Below, piece by piece: positions 34,381-47,547 of a DNA stretch of 64,000 nucleotides (the stretch's first letter is position 1; every line of letters starts with the position of its first letter). Both the position numbers and the translations under genes were made by a program. The DNA is taken from the NCBI GenBank assembly GCA_009869945.1, contig WIXG01000324.1, forward strand, positions 1 to 64,000, written 5' to 3'. Source of the stretch: Mesaphorura yosii. Taxonomy: Eukaryota; Arthropoda; Collembola; Poduromorpha; Tullbergiidae. Under the pieces are notes generated by a model. That model searched no databases and was not told the DNA's origin. It was given only the letters and a program-made list of their open reading frames with translations.

Positions 34381-36525
34381 TCAAACCGGCGAATTAATCC
34401 CCTCGTACTCGTGTCGTGTTGTGTGCAAAGATTGTTCCATAAGACTGCTCATCTTTGCATCATCATCTGGTTCACCGCAGCTTCTAATCCAATGACTCTA
34501 GCCTCCATGACTCTCTTCATAATCCTCTCTTATCGTATGCTCATTTAGGTAATCCCTCGTCTGTTGTTGATGTTTCGTGCGCAGCGCATCTGGCAAGACA
34601 ATTTGGATTTGTTTTTCATTTGCAAATAAATGAGGTTTCATTGATACAGAGACGAATTAGATCATCGTCATCACCAAATTACGTACGCAGGGCATGTCAG
34701 TTGTCAGGTTTTGTTACTGTTACTTCTGAATTCCTGTCTTGGGCACGCTCCCACTTCTCACGTCGCAAAAGCGGGATTAAAGGACAAATCCGAAGCCTAG
34801 ATGGTTGTTTTATTTGTGTCAATTGCGCAAGGCCAGCGCGAGAGGTAAAATCGTAAACATGTCGGGCCACATCCTTCTTTTATCACTTCTGTCGGGGCCG
34901 GGCCGGCTTCGAAATCCCAAGACTAAGACACTTTGCTTGAAAATTGGATATATCTTCCTAGCTTCGTACTCATCTCATGTCTCAATTTGTTCACCGAATC
35001 AAGCTGGCAAAAAGGATTTTGAACCCATTACTTGCACGCTCAAGCTGTCAGTTGCCAGAAACCCAACTCACTTTTCTTATTAGACGGATTTCCTACACTG
35101 ATTAATGAGACATTAATGAGCGAATGAATGATGGATCAGAGCAATAAAAGTGGTAGAAGTCCACATCTGCGTGTCCTCGTAATGTCGAGTATGCGGATCC
35201 ACTGCCATAATAATTCTTTCTTCACGACAAACGCAACAAAATTTTCACTTATCGCATGAGGTGATCACAATTTTTGGACCACTCGACAAACGACCACAGT
35301 AAGGGCCTAACATCTCTGCCCTGTTTGAATGGACAATCCATCCTATAGCTGATCACGGAACCAGATTCAACCGGTCAGCATCAGAATAATGGCAATGTGC
35401 GATAATGATGATAAAAATAAATCCATGGACATTAATATTTACGTTCCTCGTGCGTGTGTGCAATGCGAATCCTGGTTGAGATTTTCTCGTTTTAATCGTG
35501 ATGCCAGAGCCAGAAGCCATGTCAAGTACCGCATCTTTCGCAGGCATCCTCGCAGTGGATTATTTCGGTCATTAAATTACAATCTGCTATCTGGATGAAC
35601 AAGGCCTCTGGCAAATCTGCATATGACGCTAATTGACTTGATCTTGACTTGAGTCGAGCAAGCTGCAACTACAGTATAACTAAATCAGTGAAGCCAAAGT
35701 CTTCATTCTAACCTTTTGTCTGGATTCAAATGACTTTTGCCGTAACCCAAAGATTATTTTATTAAAACGGGTTGAAGTCCAATTTGTTTCAGTTTCAGCT
35801 GCATACATCATAAGAAGGCAGATGATATCACGGCTGGATAATGTCATTATGTATGTGGAATCTTGACCTTGGCTCTTGATCGGTGGCTTTACTTTAACTA
35901 CAAGGTTTCGAAAAGAAGAGATAGCGACAGGAGTTTTCCGTGCTTTGCTGCGTGATAAAAACGAGATTGAACTAGGAAATTATTTCGAAATCCGTCAGGG
36001 CTTTTCCATAGGCGCTGGGCGGAGGGAGTTGTGGTCGCCTATGGGTGTGTCGCTGTTATTGGCTTGACATTCCACCTGCACTTGCGAAATTTTTCCTTGC
36101 ACGACATTGTAACCTGCTACGCGCAGCATAAACATTAATCTCCTTTCGAAATGTCATAAACACAACGATGAACTTTGAACTCATTAAGCTGGCTGATCAT
36201 CGCGGCTGTAGAACAAGTTTCACGATCTCATTAGTAAAATTCGATAGGAATTGCGATCGCTGAGCATGAGTTTCAAATCACCCCAACATGTCAATGATGG
36301 GTTGTAAAATACTGGGAGTGATAACCACAAACACCAAAGTAGGAAAGTTCAGATTCAATGATTTCTACTTTATGGCACTTCAATTCAAGTGTTGAACTAA
36401 TGACACCTGACTGATAACAATAATAGAGCAAAGGTGTATTAAATTTTACACCTTTTGAATCTCACGTCTCTGAACTGAGTCTCGCAATACACAATACTGA
36501 CAGTCCCAGGAGGAAAAGATTCGCA
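34381..36525. other. 2.1 kb intergenic, no recognisable gene
   Basis: Only short frames occur between the divergent small heat-shock gene and the gamma-glutamyltransferase. No repeats or RNA genes were recognised. Confidence 0.55.
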
Positions 36526-38727
36526 ATGGACGGAAAGTGGAACTCCAGGCGATCACCTGTGTACGCGAGAAATGGGATGGTGGCCACAAGTCAAGTAAAA
36601 AATTCATTTAAAGAGTTCTACAAGTTTTGTTGGAGTCTCAGTCTACTCCTGTTGATTGTTGATACGCTGATTTCATTTTAGCCGCTGGCCACCGAAATCG
36701 GACTCTCAATCCTGAAAGCTGGAGGAAACGCAGCCGATGCGGCTGTGGGTGCAGCCGCAGCCCTCAACTTGGTTCAGCCGATGTCAACAGGTCCGTTCGA
36801 CGAATCATGTTATTTTTGTGCAACTAACTGCTTTATATCACAAAACATTTTTAAAGGCATTGGCGGTGACGCGTTTGTTCTTTTCTACGATGCCCGTCAA
36901 AAGCAAGTCAAAGGACTAAATGCTAGGTGTCAGATTTTGTTCTCACAATACGAACACTTTTCTGGATTGTAGTCAATGACCAAATTCTTACTTTTTAGCG
37001 GAAGATGTCCAGCTGGTCTCACACTAGAGGTTCTTGCCGAACTCGGCTACAATGAACAGAACCGGCCGCCAACAGTTTCTCCGTACTGGATAACCACGCC
37101 AGGGTAGAACTTTCCACTTTGCAGCAGTCCAGCATTTAGTATCGAACCCCAACAGCTCTTCATCTCAACTTCTATGCCATTTACAGCGCTGCAGCAGGAT
37201 GGGTTGACACCGTGGAGTTATTTGGCAACGGAAAGTTATCTTTAGCAGAAATTCTTGAGCCAACGATTCGGTTGGCAGATAATGGCTTTCCTGTTCACCC
37301 TGTCACAGCTCACACCTGGGAAGTGTACGCTGCGGACCTCGAATCGGGTTCGCCCAACAGCGGCGAATTGCTTTTGGATGGACGCCCACCAGTCGCAGGC
37401 GAAATATTCCGAAATCCCGGACTCGCACAATGTTTCCGTGACATTGCCCAGTTTGGGAAAGCGGGTTTCTACGGAGGGCGAATTGCCGACGCCATTGTGG
37501 AAGTCATGGAACAGGTTGGCGGATATTTAACAGCGTCTGATTTGACGGAACACTTCAACACCCAAGACACGCCTGTACACGTTAACTATCGAGGTGTCGA
37601 TGTTTACGAGATGCCACCGAATGGACAGGGCATCACAGCGCTGCTTGCCTTGAATATTTTAAAGGGCTTTGACTTGTCTCAGTACCAGCACAACTCCGTC
37701 GAGCATTTACACCGCGTGATTGAGTCTTTACGATTAGCGTTTGCTGACACCCGATATTTTGTTGCCGATCCCACTTTTCCGGGAGTTGATGTTCCTGTGA
37801 TGGGACTTCTCTCCTCAACGTATGCGTCCCAACGAAGAAGCTTAATAAAGCCTGACGCGGCTTTGGTAAACATCGTAAGTTCGTAAATCATAAGTTTACA
37901 AATGTTAGCGCATTTTTCGAGCCATGATTGTGAATATCGTAGGAACATGGGTCACCTCCTTCCTACTCAAACACGGTGTACTTCTGCGTTGTCGATGGCG
38001 AAGGCAATGCGTGCAGCTTCATCAATTCACTTTATACGAGTTTCGGCAGTTGTGTAGTTCCGAAAGGCTGTGGATTTGCACTGCAGAATCGTGGAGCTAA
38101 TTTCTCCTTGGACCCCGCATCAGTAAATTGTCTTGCGCCAAAGAAACGACCGTGAGTTTTCCATTTCCATCTCACGGGCGGAACTTGAATTTTGACTATT
38201 CTCATTTCTTGTAAATGCCTGGTGAGTACTAACTCACGACCTTGAACCTTGAAAGGTACCACACAATCATTCCTGGCATGGCACTGAGGGATAGCGAGTT
38301 GTGGTGTCCATTTGGAGTCATGGGAGGATTCATGCAGCCGCAGGGACACGTTCAAGTTATTTCAAACATGATTGACTTTGGCATGAATCCACAGGAAGGT
38401 TACTTGATCTCTGATTCCTACATCAGAAACTTACATTACTCACACCATGAAATAATATTCCGCGTTTTGCACTTGAATACAGCTTTGGATGCACCCAGGA
38501 TGCAAATTCTAGACGGAACTCCAACCGGGGATATCACACTAGAAAACGGAATTGATGAGAGTGTGCGAGAACAGCTTGCAATAATGGGTCATAAGAATCC
38601 CCACATAATTGACGGATGGGGACGGCAAAATTTCGGTGTTGGACAAATCATTACTCGTGACTCAGCCACTGGGGTATTGTGCGCGGGCAGCGATCCACGC
38701 AATGATGGAATGGCCATCGGATGGTGA
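36526..38727 (+). CDS. Gamma-glutamyltransferase-like protein, YwrD type
   Basis: Eight exons (36526-36594, 36682-36790, 36857-36926, 36999-37103, 37187-37874, 37943-38151, 38256-38398, 38483-38727) give about 545 aa. The N-terminus [20 protein letters not shown] and [17 protein letters not shown] are typical. So are [31 protein letters not shown] and [20 protein letters not shown]. The autoprocessing site lies in [20 protein letters not shown]; Thr358 would be the nucleophile that becomes the N-terminus of the small subunit. No signal peptide or membrane anchor is seen, unlike classic plasma-membrane GGT. The last intron (38399-38482, 84 bases) has no stop in frame but splits NPQ-EALDAPRM, a conserved block, so it is clearly an intron. 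Likely glutathione or gamma-glutamyl amide hydrolysis; the natural substrate of YwrD-type enzymes is unclear to me. Confidence 0.93.
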
Positions 38728-39995
38728 ATTGGGGTTATGTGCGATCATACCAAGTACAAATTAATAAATCATGCAAATATTCCTTCCAATTTGATCATGC
38801 GTTTGGAGTCTGGAAACCAGCGGATTAAATACTGGATGTGGAAATGTAGTTTAGCCGGGTAAATTTTGCAACCTGTGTCGTGTTTGGGATTTCAGCGTCT
38901 TGCAGACGCAATAAAGCAAGATTAGCAAGTATTTCAAAACAGTCTTTTCCGTTGCTGCGGTTCTTGGTCCGTAGGTGTGTCTGTACAAAGTACAGACCAT
39001 GATTACTTAATTTTGTGAACACACCTGCCGTGACGAAATTTGTGTGACCTGTACGCAGTGCAAATTCACTCTCACTTGTCTCTCCAGCTTAAGAAATCTC
39101 TGCAGTAATATTGCGAAATTGTGAAAGCAGGCTTACATGCCAGGCTTAAGGCTCAGTCGTTCAAGGTGTCAATCCATTGCTCCATCGCCAAAGAGCCAAG
39201 ATTTTGGTTATTACCTAAACGGATAGCTTTATAATTCTCAGTGGATACTCGTTTTTGGCAGGTCTTTTAAAGACGAATAATGCGAAAAATGCATTTTTTG
39301 CACACCATTGCATCGACCGAGAGGGATTAATTGCAATAAATTGCATTTTTCTATGATGTCCTGAATTAATTCCATATCCTCAACTTCTCATATACGGGTT
39401 AGTTAATTAGTTAACAGCAATAATTGAGGAACGCGTGATAAAGTTACGCATAACGCGCGAATCATACACGAGTTCCTTGCTCTTTCGGCTCAATTCGTGT
39501 TTTGAGCGGAAGACTTCTTGAGTCGTAGTTTGTTGAGTTAAATGCATATGTATTTTTGACTGTGTTTCTCCTATTCGTCAGTCTCGTGCTACTCGTACAT
39601 TTTCGGTCATCGTGCAACCACTATTATTCAAGGACTTTCGGTTGAGGAAATCTTAAATGTTCTTCTTAGTCTTTCTCTACTGAACCTTATCTACCAAGAA
39701 CCATAGGTTCTTGTGTCATCTACGGAGTCAATAATTCATTTCTCATTCCATTGGCTTATTACAGTGGCCGTGAATAAATCGTGCAACACAAGTGTCCAGT
39801 TTAATGATGCAAAATGCTTTGGAATGATCAACCAAATGGATTGGTTGATCATTGAATGAGAATGGTTTAAGCAAAAATGTAAGCGCACAATGTACAACTT
39901 AAAGGCCGTGTTTAAGTATTAATTACCCATTGCACATACTCCTTAACCGATAGAAATGCAACTCCAAAATCAACTGTGATTCATAGTCACTAAAA
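38728..39995. other. 1.3 kb intergenic, no recognisable gene
   Basis: It lies between two plus-strand genes. It contains the GGT 3' end (AATAAA-like near 38763) and the presumed TANGO6 promoter. A short palindrome-like direct/inverted motif (ATGATCAACCAAATGG next to TTGGTTGATCATT) lies at 39825-39854. Confidence 0.55.
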
Positions 39996-42900
39996 ATGGA
40001 ACATCAGGAAACTTCAACTTCATCGTCGATGGTAGCAGCAGCAACAGAAGAAGATGGAGTCTCGGATGTCGCTGAAATGGTGGAAGGTGTGGATCTTGAG
40101 GCAACGAGAAGGTCACATGAATCGAAGTTCTGGCATGACTTTGACAAAACCAGTGGCGAGGATTCGCCATTGCTTTGCAATTCTTTTGACACTCTAATAC
40201 ATACGCTGGAGATTTGTGGCAATTGGCAAGAATATGGGCAGCTCAATAAGGGTGAGTTGTTGTCGACAAGTTGAAGATTATAGATTAAGGATTCCTACCT
40301 AAGAGAGTTCATTTTCTTCGTCCCCGTAGATCCGAAGGACACGAAGGAGGCAAGAGCTCGATCGACAAAATCACGAATCGCTGACCATTGTCATAACATC
40401 ATTCGAGCAATACAAAAGCAGTACAAAGTGAATTTTATAACCGAAAGGGAGCTAAACGCGCTTGTGATGCCCTTTGAAGGTGATACTCCGGTTGAGCTAT
40501 CAGCTCCGTGGAAATTAACGCTCCTGCTGCTGGATATCATGGGGCAGCTTAAATTGTCTGTTGACGTTCAAGAAAGGCGACAATCGGAATCTGAAAAACA
40601 CATCGAAGTGCTGAGTCTCACTGCTAAACTGAACATGGCCAAAGTGATTGAACTTGTGACTGGTTTCGGTCTTTTGCAGAATATATCAGAAGGTATAATC
40701 ACACTGACACATTTTCAAAACGATCACGTACAGGGAATTAATTCAGAAATATGAAAAATTTGTTTTCAGATCTCAATCTTCCAGCGCTGTCTTCTTTCTC
40801 TCGAGAATTTGTGGAACAACTTTCCGAACACGTCAAGCTCACGGCCTTGGCTAGATTCTATCGATTGGCATACATGCTGGATGTGATATGCTTCATAATC
40901 AAGTGCCCGTTAATCGAAGGTCGACTTCAAAGAGTGAACTTGCATTTGCTAGCCTCTGCGCTGCAAGTCATGGATGGCCCGATCACTGCACCCGACAAAC
41001 AAAATGAACAGTCTAAAAAGAAGAAGTCAAGGAAGGAGTTAAAGGAGGCTGTCAGGTTTAATTATGAAAATGGATACTACGAAGATATTATGCGAGTGAG
41101 ACTCGCGGCCCAAGAATGCGTACAAGTGTACTTGATGCACTACAGCTATGATACCGAAGTACTCCAGAAATACAGTCCAGCCTTCTTCACAGTGAGAGCA
41201 AAAGCTAAACTAATTGCAACCCTCCTTGCTTTCGGAGCCTTACCAAATCCCAAATGGGTCAAAGAATGTGCTAGTCAACATGCAACTCGAATCCTCATAA
41301 ATGATCCGAATGGACTTCACATTTACTACGTGGCGCTCAGCGAAAACGTAAAACAGAGCCGTGCGCCCATGTCGTCGATGGATGCATTCTGGAGAGTTGC
41401 TGGCACAATTGGGAATTTCATCAGTTGTGTTTTAGTTGATATGAAGAGCGCGGTAGGACGACAAGAATTCGTGTGCTGCATTGCTGAGCAAGCTCTTCGA
41501 ATGATAATGTCCAACAGTGGCTTACGAATTTATGCAACCCAAAAAACCTCCAATGATGAAGGCTCCACAACGAAAGTGGATGGAACCGGCTTGGAAACAG
41601 AAGAGAAATGCTTGTTTTCATTTGGGATATATGCTGCCTATTACTTAACCAAGTCACACTCAAGGATTGTGATGGAAAGATTTTGGTCAGTCCTGTATCG
41701 AGAGTGGCTCGAGCTGCCGACATGTGTTGAATCAGTAAGTTGTAACTTGCCTATTATTGGTGAACCCCAAAAATGAAAAACATCTACTACACATTGAATG
41801 TTGCAAATTTAATTATACAGGTCCTGGATCTGCTTGAAATTAGCCAACAATTTCTTTCATGTCGTCACTTGGCTGCTCGAACAGGCCCAACAATGGTGGG
41901 CACAAATGGTCACATCGTTTTTCTTATTAGAATTTGGAGGATCCATCTGTTCACCTTTGTCGCCACTCAGAATTATTTGGAGGGCTCAGTTCAATCTGTG
42001 GACGTAGCTGAAAAGCTTAAATTGGTGGACGAGAAGTTAGGACTAGTTCTAATAGATTTGTTCGAATCAATTCACGCTACCACAAATCTTCGAATTTGTG
42101 ATTTACTGGCTAATATGACGTACAACCTTGACTCGGACACTAATCCATCCGCAACATCTATACGCTGGGTTGAGACCAATGACGAGACAAATCAGTCGAA
42201 GGTACGGATTGCAAACAGAAAAATAATTTTGGTAAAATGTGTTGATTCTAATATGCAAATTTTTATTTTTGCATTTCTATTAGCTGATGCTTTGTATCAA
42301 GCCTGTCGAAGATCTAATTGACATTTCAAGTAATAGCAAAGAGATGTATCGCATAATCGAACAAGGAGTCAAAGCAGTGACAAAGTTGTTGACAAGTCGG
42401 CCAGTTTCTTCTGAACTACTCCCGACTATATTTCAAGAGCTCTTGGAGGACGACGTTCGCCGTGAAACCGTATCGAGAGTTGACCCATTCTTGGTGATTG
42501 AGCCGGAGAACGTTTTGCAAACTTTTGATTTACAACGAAGCTCCGACTGCTCAAGCCTAACTTCAATACTATTGTTGTCCTCATTTGAAAACAATTTGGA
42601 CGTCATAATTGAGAACCTAGGCATCGATGATGGCAAGAAAGCTCTGAATTATCTCATGTTGATACTGCGAAGGGTCGTGCTTCAAATTGAGGAAAGTGCG
42701 TCAAAACGTGTGGAATTTGTGTTCAAAGACACGTTGCTCAGTTTACTCAGAACAACACAAAGCATCATGGATTTATTGTATGCTTCACAAGCGTTCAACA
42801 CTTCAAAAACTCTCTTAAATAATTCGGAACCACAAGTTAGCTGGGATGGATTTACACCGTTGATTCCGTATCTCCACCGTCTGAAAGAATGCAGTCATCC

Positions 42901-43920
42901 CACGCTAAAGGATCCCATCATTCAGGATTCAGTCAACGATATTCATATTAGAATTGTAACTCATTGCAAGGGAGTCGACCCGAAGAAGTCAACCGAAGAG
43001 TCTGAGTTACCTTACTACAAAGCCCTGAACGAATGTAATGACAGCGCACCTTACATTCAAGCGAATGGATTGCTGACTTTCCGGCGTCTTGTGGAATCAA
43101 AGGATGAACTTGCTTTACGAAATACAAATGTGATATTAGGAGTATTTCAAAGCGCCCTCGAACACAGTGACTCCTACGTGTACTTGCAGGCCATCCGCGG
43201 CCTCAGCGTTATGGGCTCGACTCACGCTGCAGAATGTCTTCCAAAAATCATTGGTGATTATAAAAGAGCTTTATTTAAGGGCTCCCAGATTGGCAGCTCG
43301 AACACGACTCGGTTTGTGGTCGTTAGTAAACTAGGCGAAGCTATAACCAAGATTATGAAGGACCTGGGGCCATTAGCTGTGAAATACCGTGACCTAGTTT
43401 TTGATGCCACACTCTGCCTCATGCGAGACACTGATCCATTGCTTCGGACGAGTGGATTGTCAACTCTTGCCGAGTTATGCGAGATTCTGGAGATACCGTT
43501 GCAATCGATCATTACTCACGTAAGTCACCCGACGGGGAGTCTCGAACTCGAAATCCTGCATTCGGTCGTCTTACTTTTATCTTGCTTCCTCAGGTGTGGA
43601 ATATAATTGAGGGACTGGCTCTGGACAAGGACGTGCAAGTACGACGCGCAGCATTTCATCTGGTCACAAAGTCACTGAGAGGGATTGTCAACATGGTTGA
43701 ACGTGACGGACCCGGCATTCTGCTGAGTTCCGACAATTACGCAGTCTTCCTTCGGAATGCATCACAGAAGACCAAACTCTGGCTGTCAAACGAACGAGAC
43801 GAACAGTGTCGCCTTCATCTGCAATTAGCGTACGATGAATTCGATCGAGTGTACAAGACTCTTGTCACCATTCCTCAACCCGACGTGCTGGAGAAGAAAA
43901 TTAGTATTTTTGGATCTTAA
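39996..43920 (+). CDS. TANGO6: Transport and Golgi organization protein 6 / RTP1-like HEAT-repeat protein
   Basis: Six exons (39996-40251, 40330-40692, 40770-41734, 41821-42201, 42284-43519, 43594-43920) give about 1175 aa, near the 1100 of vertebrate TANGO6. The protein is helical throughout, with HEAT-like repeats and no signal peptide. The C-terminal third carries the family signature: YIQANGLLTFRRLVESKDEL, DSYVYLQAIRGLSVMG, KLGEAITKIMKDLGPLAVKYR, RDTDPLLRTSGLSTLAELCE and VQVRRAAFHLVTKSLRGI (RTP1_C1 and RTP1_C2 regions). Yeast Rtp1 helps assemble and import RNA polymerase II; in flies the gene was found in a secretion screen. Exon 4 is the least conserved part to my eye, and an additional small intron there is possible. 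Otherwise intact. Confidence 0.9.
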
Positions 43921-44178
43921 GACTAGAATTTATTGTCTTCAATTAAAGCAAAGTTTGTGAAACAAGTTTATTTAACTACGAACTGGTACTATTCACCTCA
44001 AAATGTTGTCGATAAAATTGGTAGTATGATCTCCAATCACTTCATTCGATTGTAGGATTTTTATTGTAGTTGATCAAGGCCGGTCTTAAATTTTTCGTAC
44101 CTTTGTTTTCGTTATGTATTCGGCCGTAGTACTTCGAATAAACTCCTTATTTTGTTTCGTCTAAAAGGAATTTACAAG

Positions 44179-44454
44179 TCAACCTCTGAAATATACACCG
44201 TGCCGCCGTCTTGCTTCAATGCACTGGGCTTGGCCAGAAAGAAGACGGGAATCTGAAAGAAACGGATCCTTTTGGGCATCTGCCCCAAAGGATTCCAGGT
44301 CTTGTGGATTTGTATTTGGGACTGGGTTTGCGGCAATGAATACAGCCACAAGTGCAAGTGTGAAAGTAGTCCAAAATATCTACATGAAAATACGTAGTTA
44401 CAAAAATGTTCCCATTCAGACACAGGAAATGTAATTGCGCTTTACCGTCTTCAT
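44179..44454 (-). CDS. Small secreted peptide precursor with two possible reading frames
   Basis: On the minus strand a nine-base exon (44446-44454, Met-Lys-Thr) splices to 44379, giving a strong signal peptide (MKTIFWTTFTLALVAVFIAA). Reading straight on to 44179 gives a 69-aa precursor ending EARRRHGVYFRG, which resembles a dibasic-cleaved peptide with a C-terminal Gly for amidation. A good acceptor (TTTCTTTCAG) inside the exon offers a second form. Donors at GTATTC or GTCCCA, both phase 0, would join to IPVFFLAKPSALKQDGG and then TVYISEVDL, ending at 44172. The third codon positions of that second frame are more GC-rich, like other genes here. I cannot say which is translated. Family unrecognised. 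The start at 44454 depends on a GTAAAG donor. Confidence 0.45.
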
Positions 44455-45558
<1,104 letters not shown>

Positions 45559-45724
45559 CCAACCATATATTTTCAAGACTCGCGAGCCCAACAGCAGCAT
45601 CTTTATTTGGCATTATGACATTAGCACTGACTAAGCCGACGACATTACTGCGCCTTTTGTCTTCCAAATTATCTAAATGATCTCACAAAATTCTAAAACA
45701 TTTCATACTTTTTCACATTTTTGT

Positions 45725-45730
45725 AATAAA
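45725..45730 (+). terminator. Poly(A) signal of the E2 gene
   Basis: AATAAA about 167 bases past the stop codon of the UBE2D-like gene, in the right orientation. Confidence 0.55.
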
Positions 45731-45926
45731 CCGGAAGATTGAATGGTGCATTGCTTTGAGTTTTTGTGAGTAGTGCAGTGTTGTGAATATCACGAGTCGT
45801 ATTTGCGTGTGCGAGATTCGCTTAGCTGAAGTTTTGACGAGTTTGTCAGAAGTAGAACGTTCGTTAATGAAAATTCAATAAACGCGTGCTTGCCTTTCAG
45901 TGATCATCAGTGCTCATCATCGAATA
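45731..45926 (+). promoter_or_regulatory. Promoter or 5' UTR region of the HMG-box gene
   Basis: It lies between the E2 poly(A) signal and the HMG-box start codon. A good splice acceptor (TTGCCTTTCAG, ending at 45900) lies 26 bases before the ATG, so the 5' UTR is probably spliced. Confidence 0.4.
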
Positions 45927-46429
45927 ATGTACCGAATTGACAAGCATGGGAAGGGCTCGAAAAAGAAGAATCCGTTCTTCATGTTTGCGAGCGAGAAGAA
46001 AATGGAATTGGAACAAAATGGACAACAGTTTCGAGGTGGGATCAGCGATGTGGTTCTATTAGCTGGAGCAATATGGAAGGTAAGTTTTGCTTAAGGTTTT
46101 TGTGGCTGATGAGTCAATAGTCAGGTCATGTTGTTCTACACTAGCTTTGCCATAATTACAACACAACAGCCTTCTTAAAGCGTTTCCTAATGGCGAGGTG
46201 TCATTTGTAGGACATGACTGAAGAGGACCGACAGCCCTATAAGCTCAAGGCGAATGAATGGAACGCAAATCATCTGGAGGCAAAGTTGCAGAAGATTCAA
46301 CCAACCAGATCTATTGCGCCGGCTGCTCTACGAGAAGAAACAAAAGCGCCGAAGAATGCTGGAAATATGGAACAAGTGACATACGACTGCGAAAACGAAA
46401 ACACGACTTCCGGCAATGAATCAACCTGA
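45927..46429 (+). CDS. Short Maelstrom-type HMG-box protein
   Basis: Two exons, 45927-46079 and 46211-46429, phase 0, give 123 aa. Residues 10-75 form an HMG box of the Maelstrom kind: KKKNPFFMFASEKKMELEQN, FRGGISDVVLLAGAIWKDMT and EEDRQPYKLKANEWNA. The remaining 45 residues are hydrophilic, with an acidic/Asn/Thr end. Full Maelstrom, a germline piRNA-pathway factor, continues with a long MAEL RNase-H-like domain; nothing like it is found before the stop or in the 280 bases up to the dCMP deaminase gene. So this is either a solo HMG-box paralogue or a truncated copy. DNA or structured-RNA binding in the nucleus is inferred from the box alone. Confidence 0.72.
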
Positions 46430-46714
46430 TCGCTGACTCACAATCCACAACCTTAATCGGGCCTGCAACTGCAACGCAGCGACACTAATGGATCATAGTC
46501 GAAAGACACCAACTCAATTTATTTAAAATGACCAGTGATAAAGTTGACATGTTAATTTTAAAAGTATTATTATATTAACAACTGTTACAGTTAAACTAGC
46601 AAGTTATATTTAAATGCCTGTTGAACTTGGTCATAATATACTTTTAAAGATATGTTCACGCTAAATAAAATTATGGACAGGTCAATGTAGTGACTCATAT
46701 TTGCTCCTTCGCCC

Positions 46715-47547
46715 TTATTCTGAAGTCCTCGCCTTCTTTGGCGTTGATGGCAGTTGGCTCATTTTGTTCCAATCAATGGATTCAAAATCGATGACAATTT
46801 TCTTTGAAGTTGGGATATACTGCGTGTAAGTGACTCCAGCAGCGTCGAACATTCTCTTAGAGGCAGCACACTCAATCTTGGCCGAGTTCTTGTTTGATAA
46901 ATAAATCACCTGTGTAAAGACACAAAAGAAAGAATCAAAGGAACTTTGCATTATCGTTAGAAGCAGACATCTGTGAATAAGTGGCAGTTACCTCACGGAT
47001 TCCAGATTGAATGATCAGCTTAGCACATTCGTTGCAGGGAAACATTGCGACAAAGATACGGCATCCGTTAAGTTCGCCCACAATCTTGTTTAAGATAGAG
47101 TTGAGCTCAGCGTGGCAGACGTACAAGTATTTGTTTTCAATCGGATTCTCGGACTGTTTCTGCCAGGGAAAGTCATCATCGCTGCAGCCAATAGGCATTC
47201 CATTGTATCCGATTCCAACTATCTTATTCTCCTTGTTCACAATGCAGGCTCCTACCTGGAGAATACGAGCAAGTTGAGATCTAAACGATTTCAGTTGGGA
47301 CATGGCTTCTTACCTGAGTGACTGGATCTTTTGATCTCATCGCTGACAGAAAGGCGACGGCCATAAAGTAATCGTTCCAACTCAGATAATTCTCCCTCTT
47401 CTTGTTAATATCTGGGCCAGGTGAAGAAAATACTGCTCCATTTCTGCAATTACTGCATCCCACTTTATTAGCACCAATGCCATTGTTACCGCAGTCTGAC
47501 TTCGTTGACTTGGTTGAATTTAGTGGATTAGAATCGTTATCACCCAT
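46715..47547 (-). CDS. DCTD: Deoxycytidylate (dCMP) deaminase
   Basis: Three exons on the minus strand, all phase 0 (47314-47547, 46992-47255, 46715-46909), give 230 aa. A 50-residue Asn/Ser/Cys-containing extension precedes the core [20 protein letters not shown]. The zinc site is complete: His126-Ala-Glu128 in [10 protein letters not shown] and the PCNEC block with Cys152 and Cys155. An additional [16 protein letters not shown] loop is typical of dCMP deaminases. The enzyme turns dCMP into dUMP, feeding thymidylate synthesis, and is normally regulated by dCTP and dTTP. The N-terminal CSNC sequence (around residues 31-34) is unusual. The gene is convergent with the HMG-box gene. Confidence 0.95.

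Noticed and set aside
39825-39854. Short near-palindrome (GATCAACCAAATGGATTGGTTGATC)
   Set aside because: It is a single small hairpin with no flanking repeat or gene context. Too little for a mobile element or regulatory claim.
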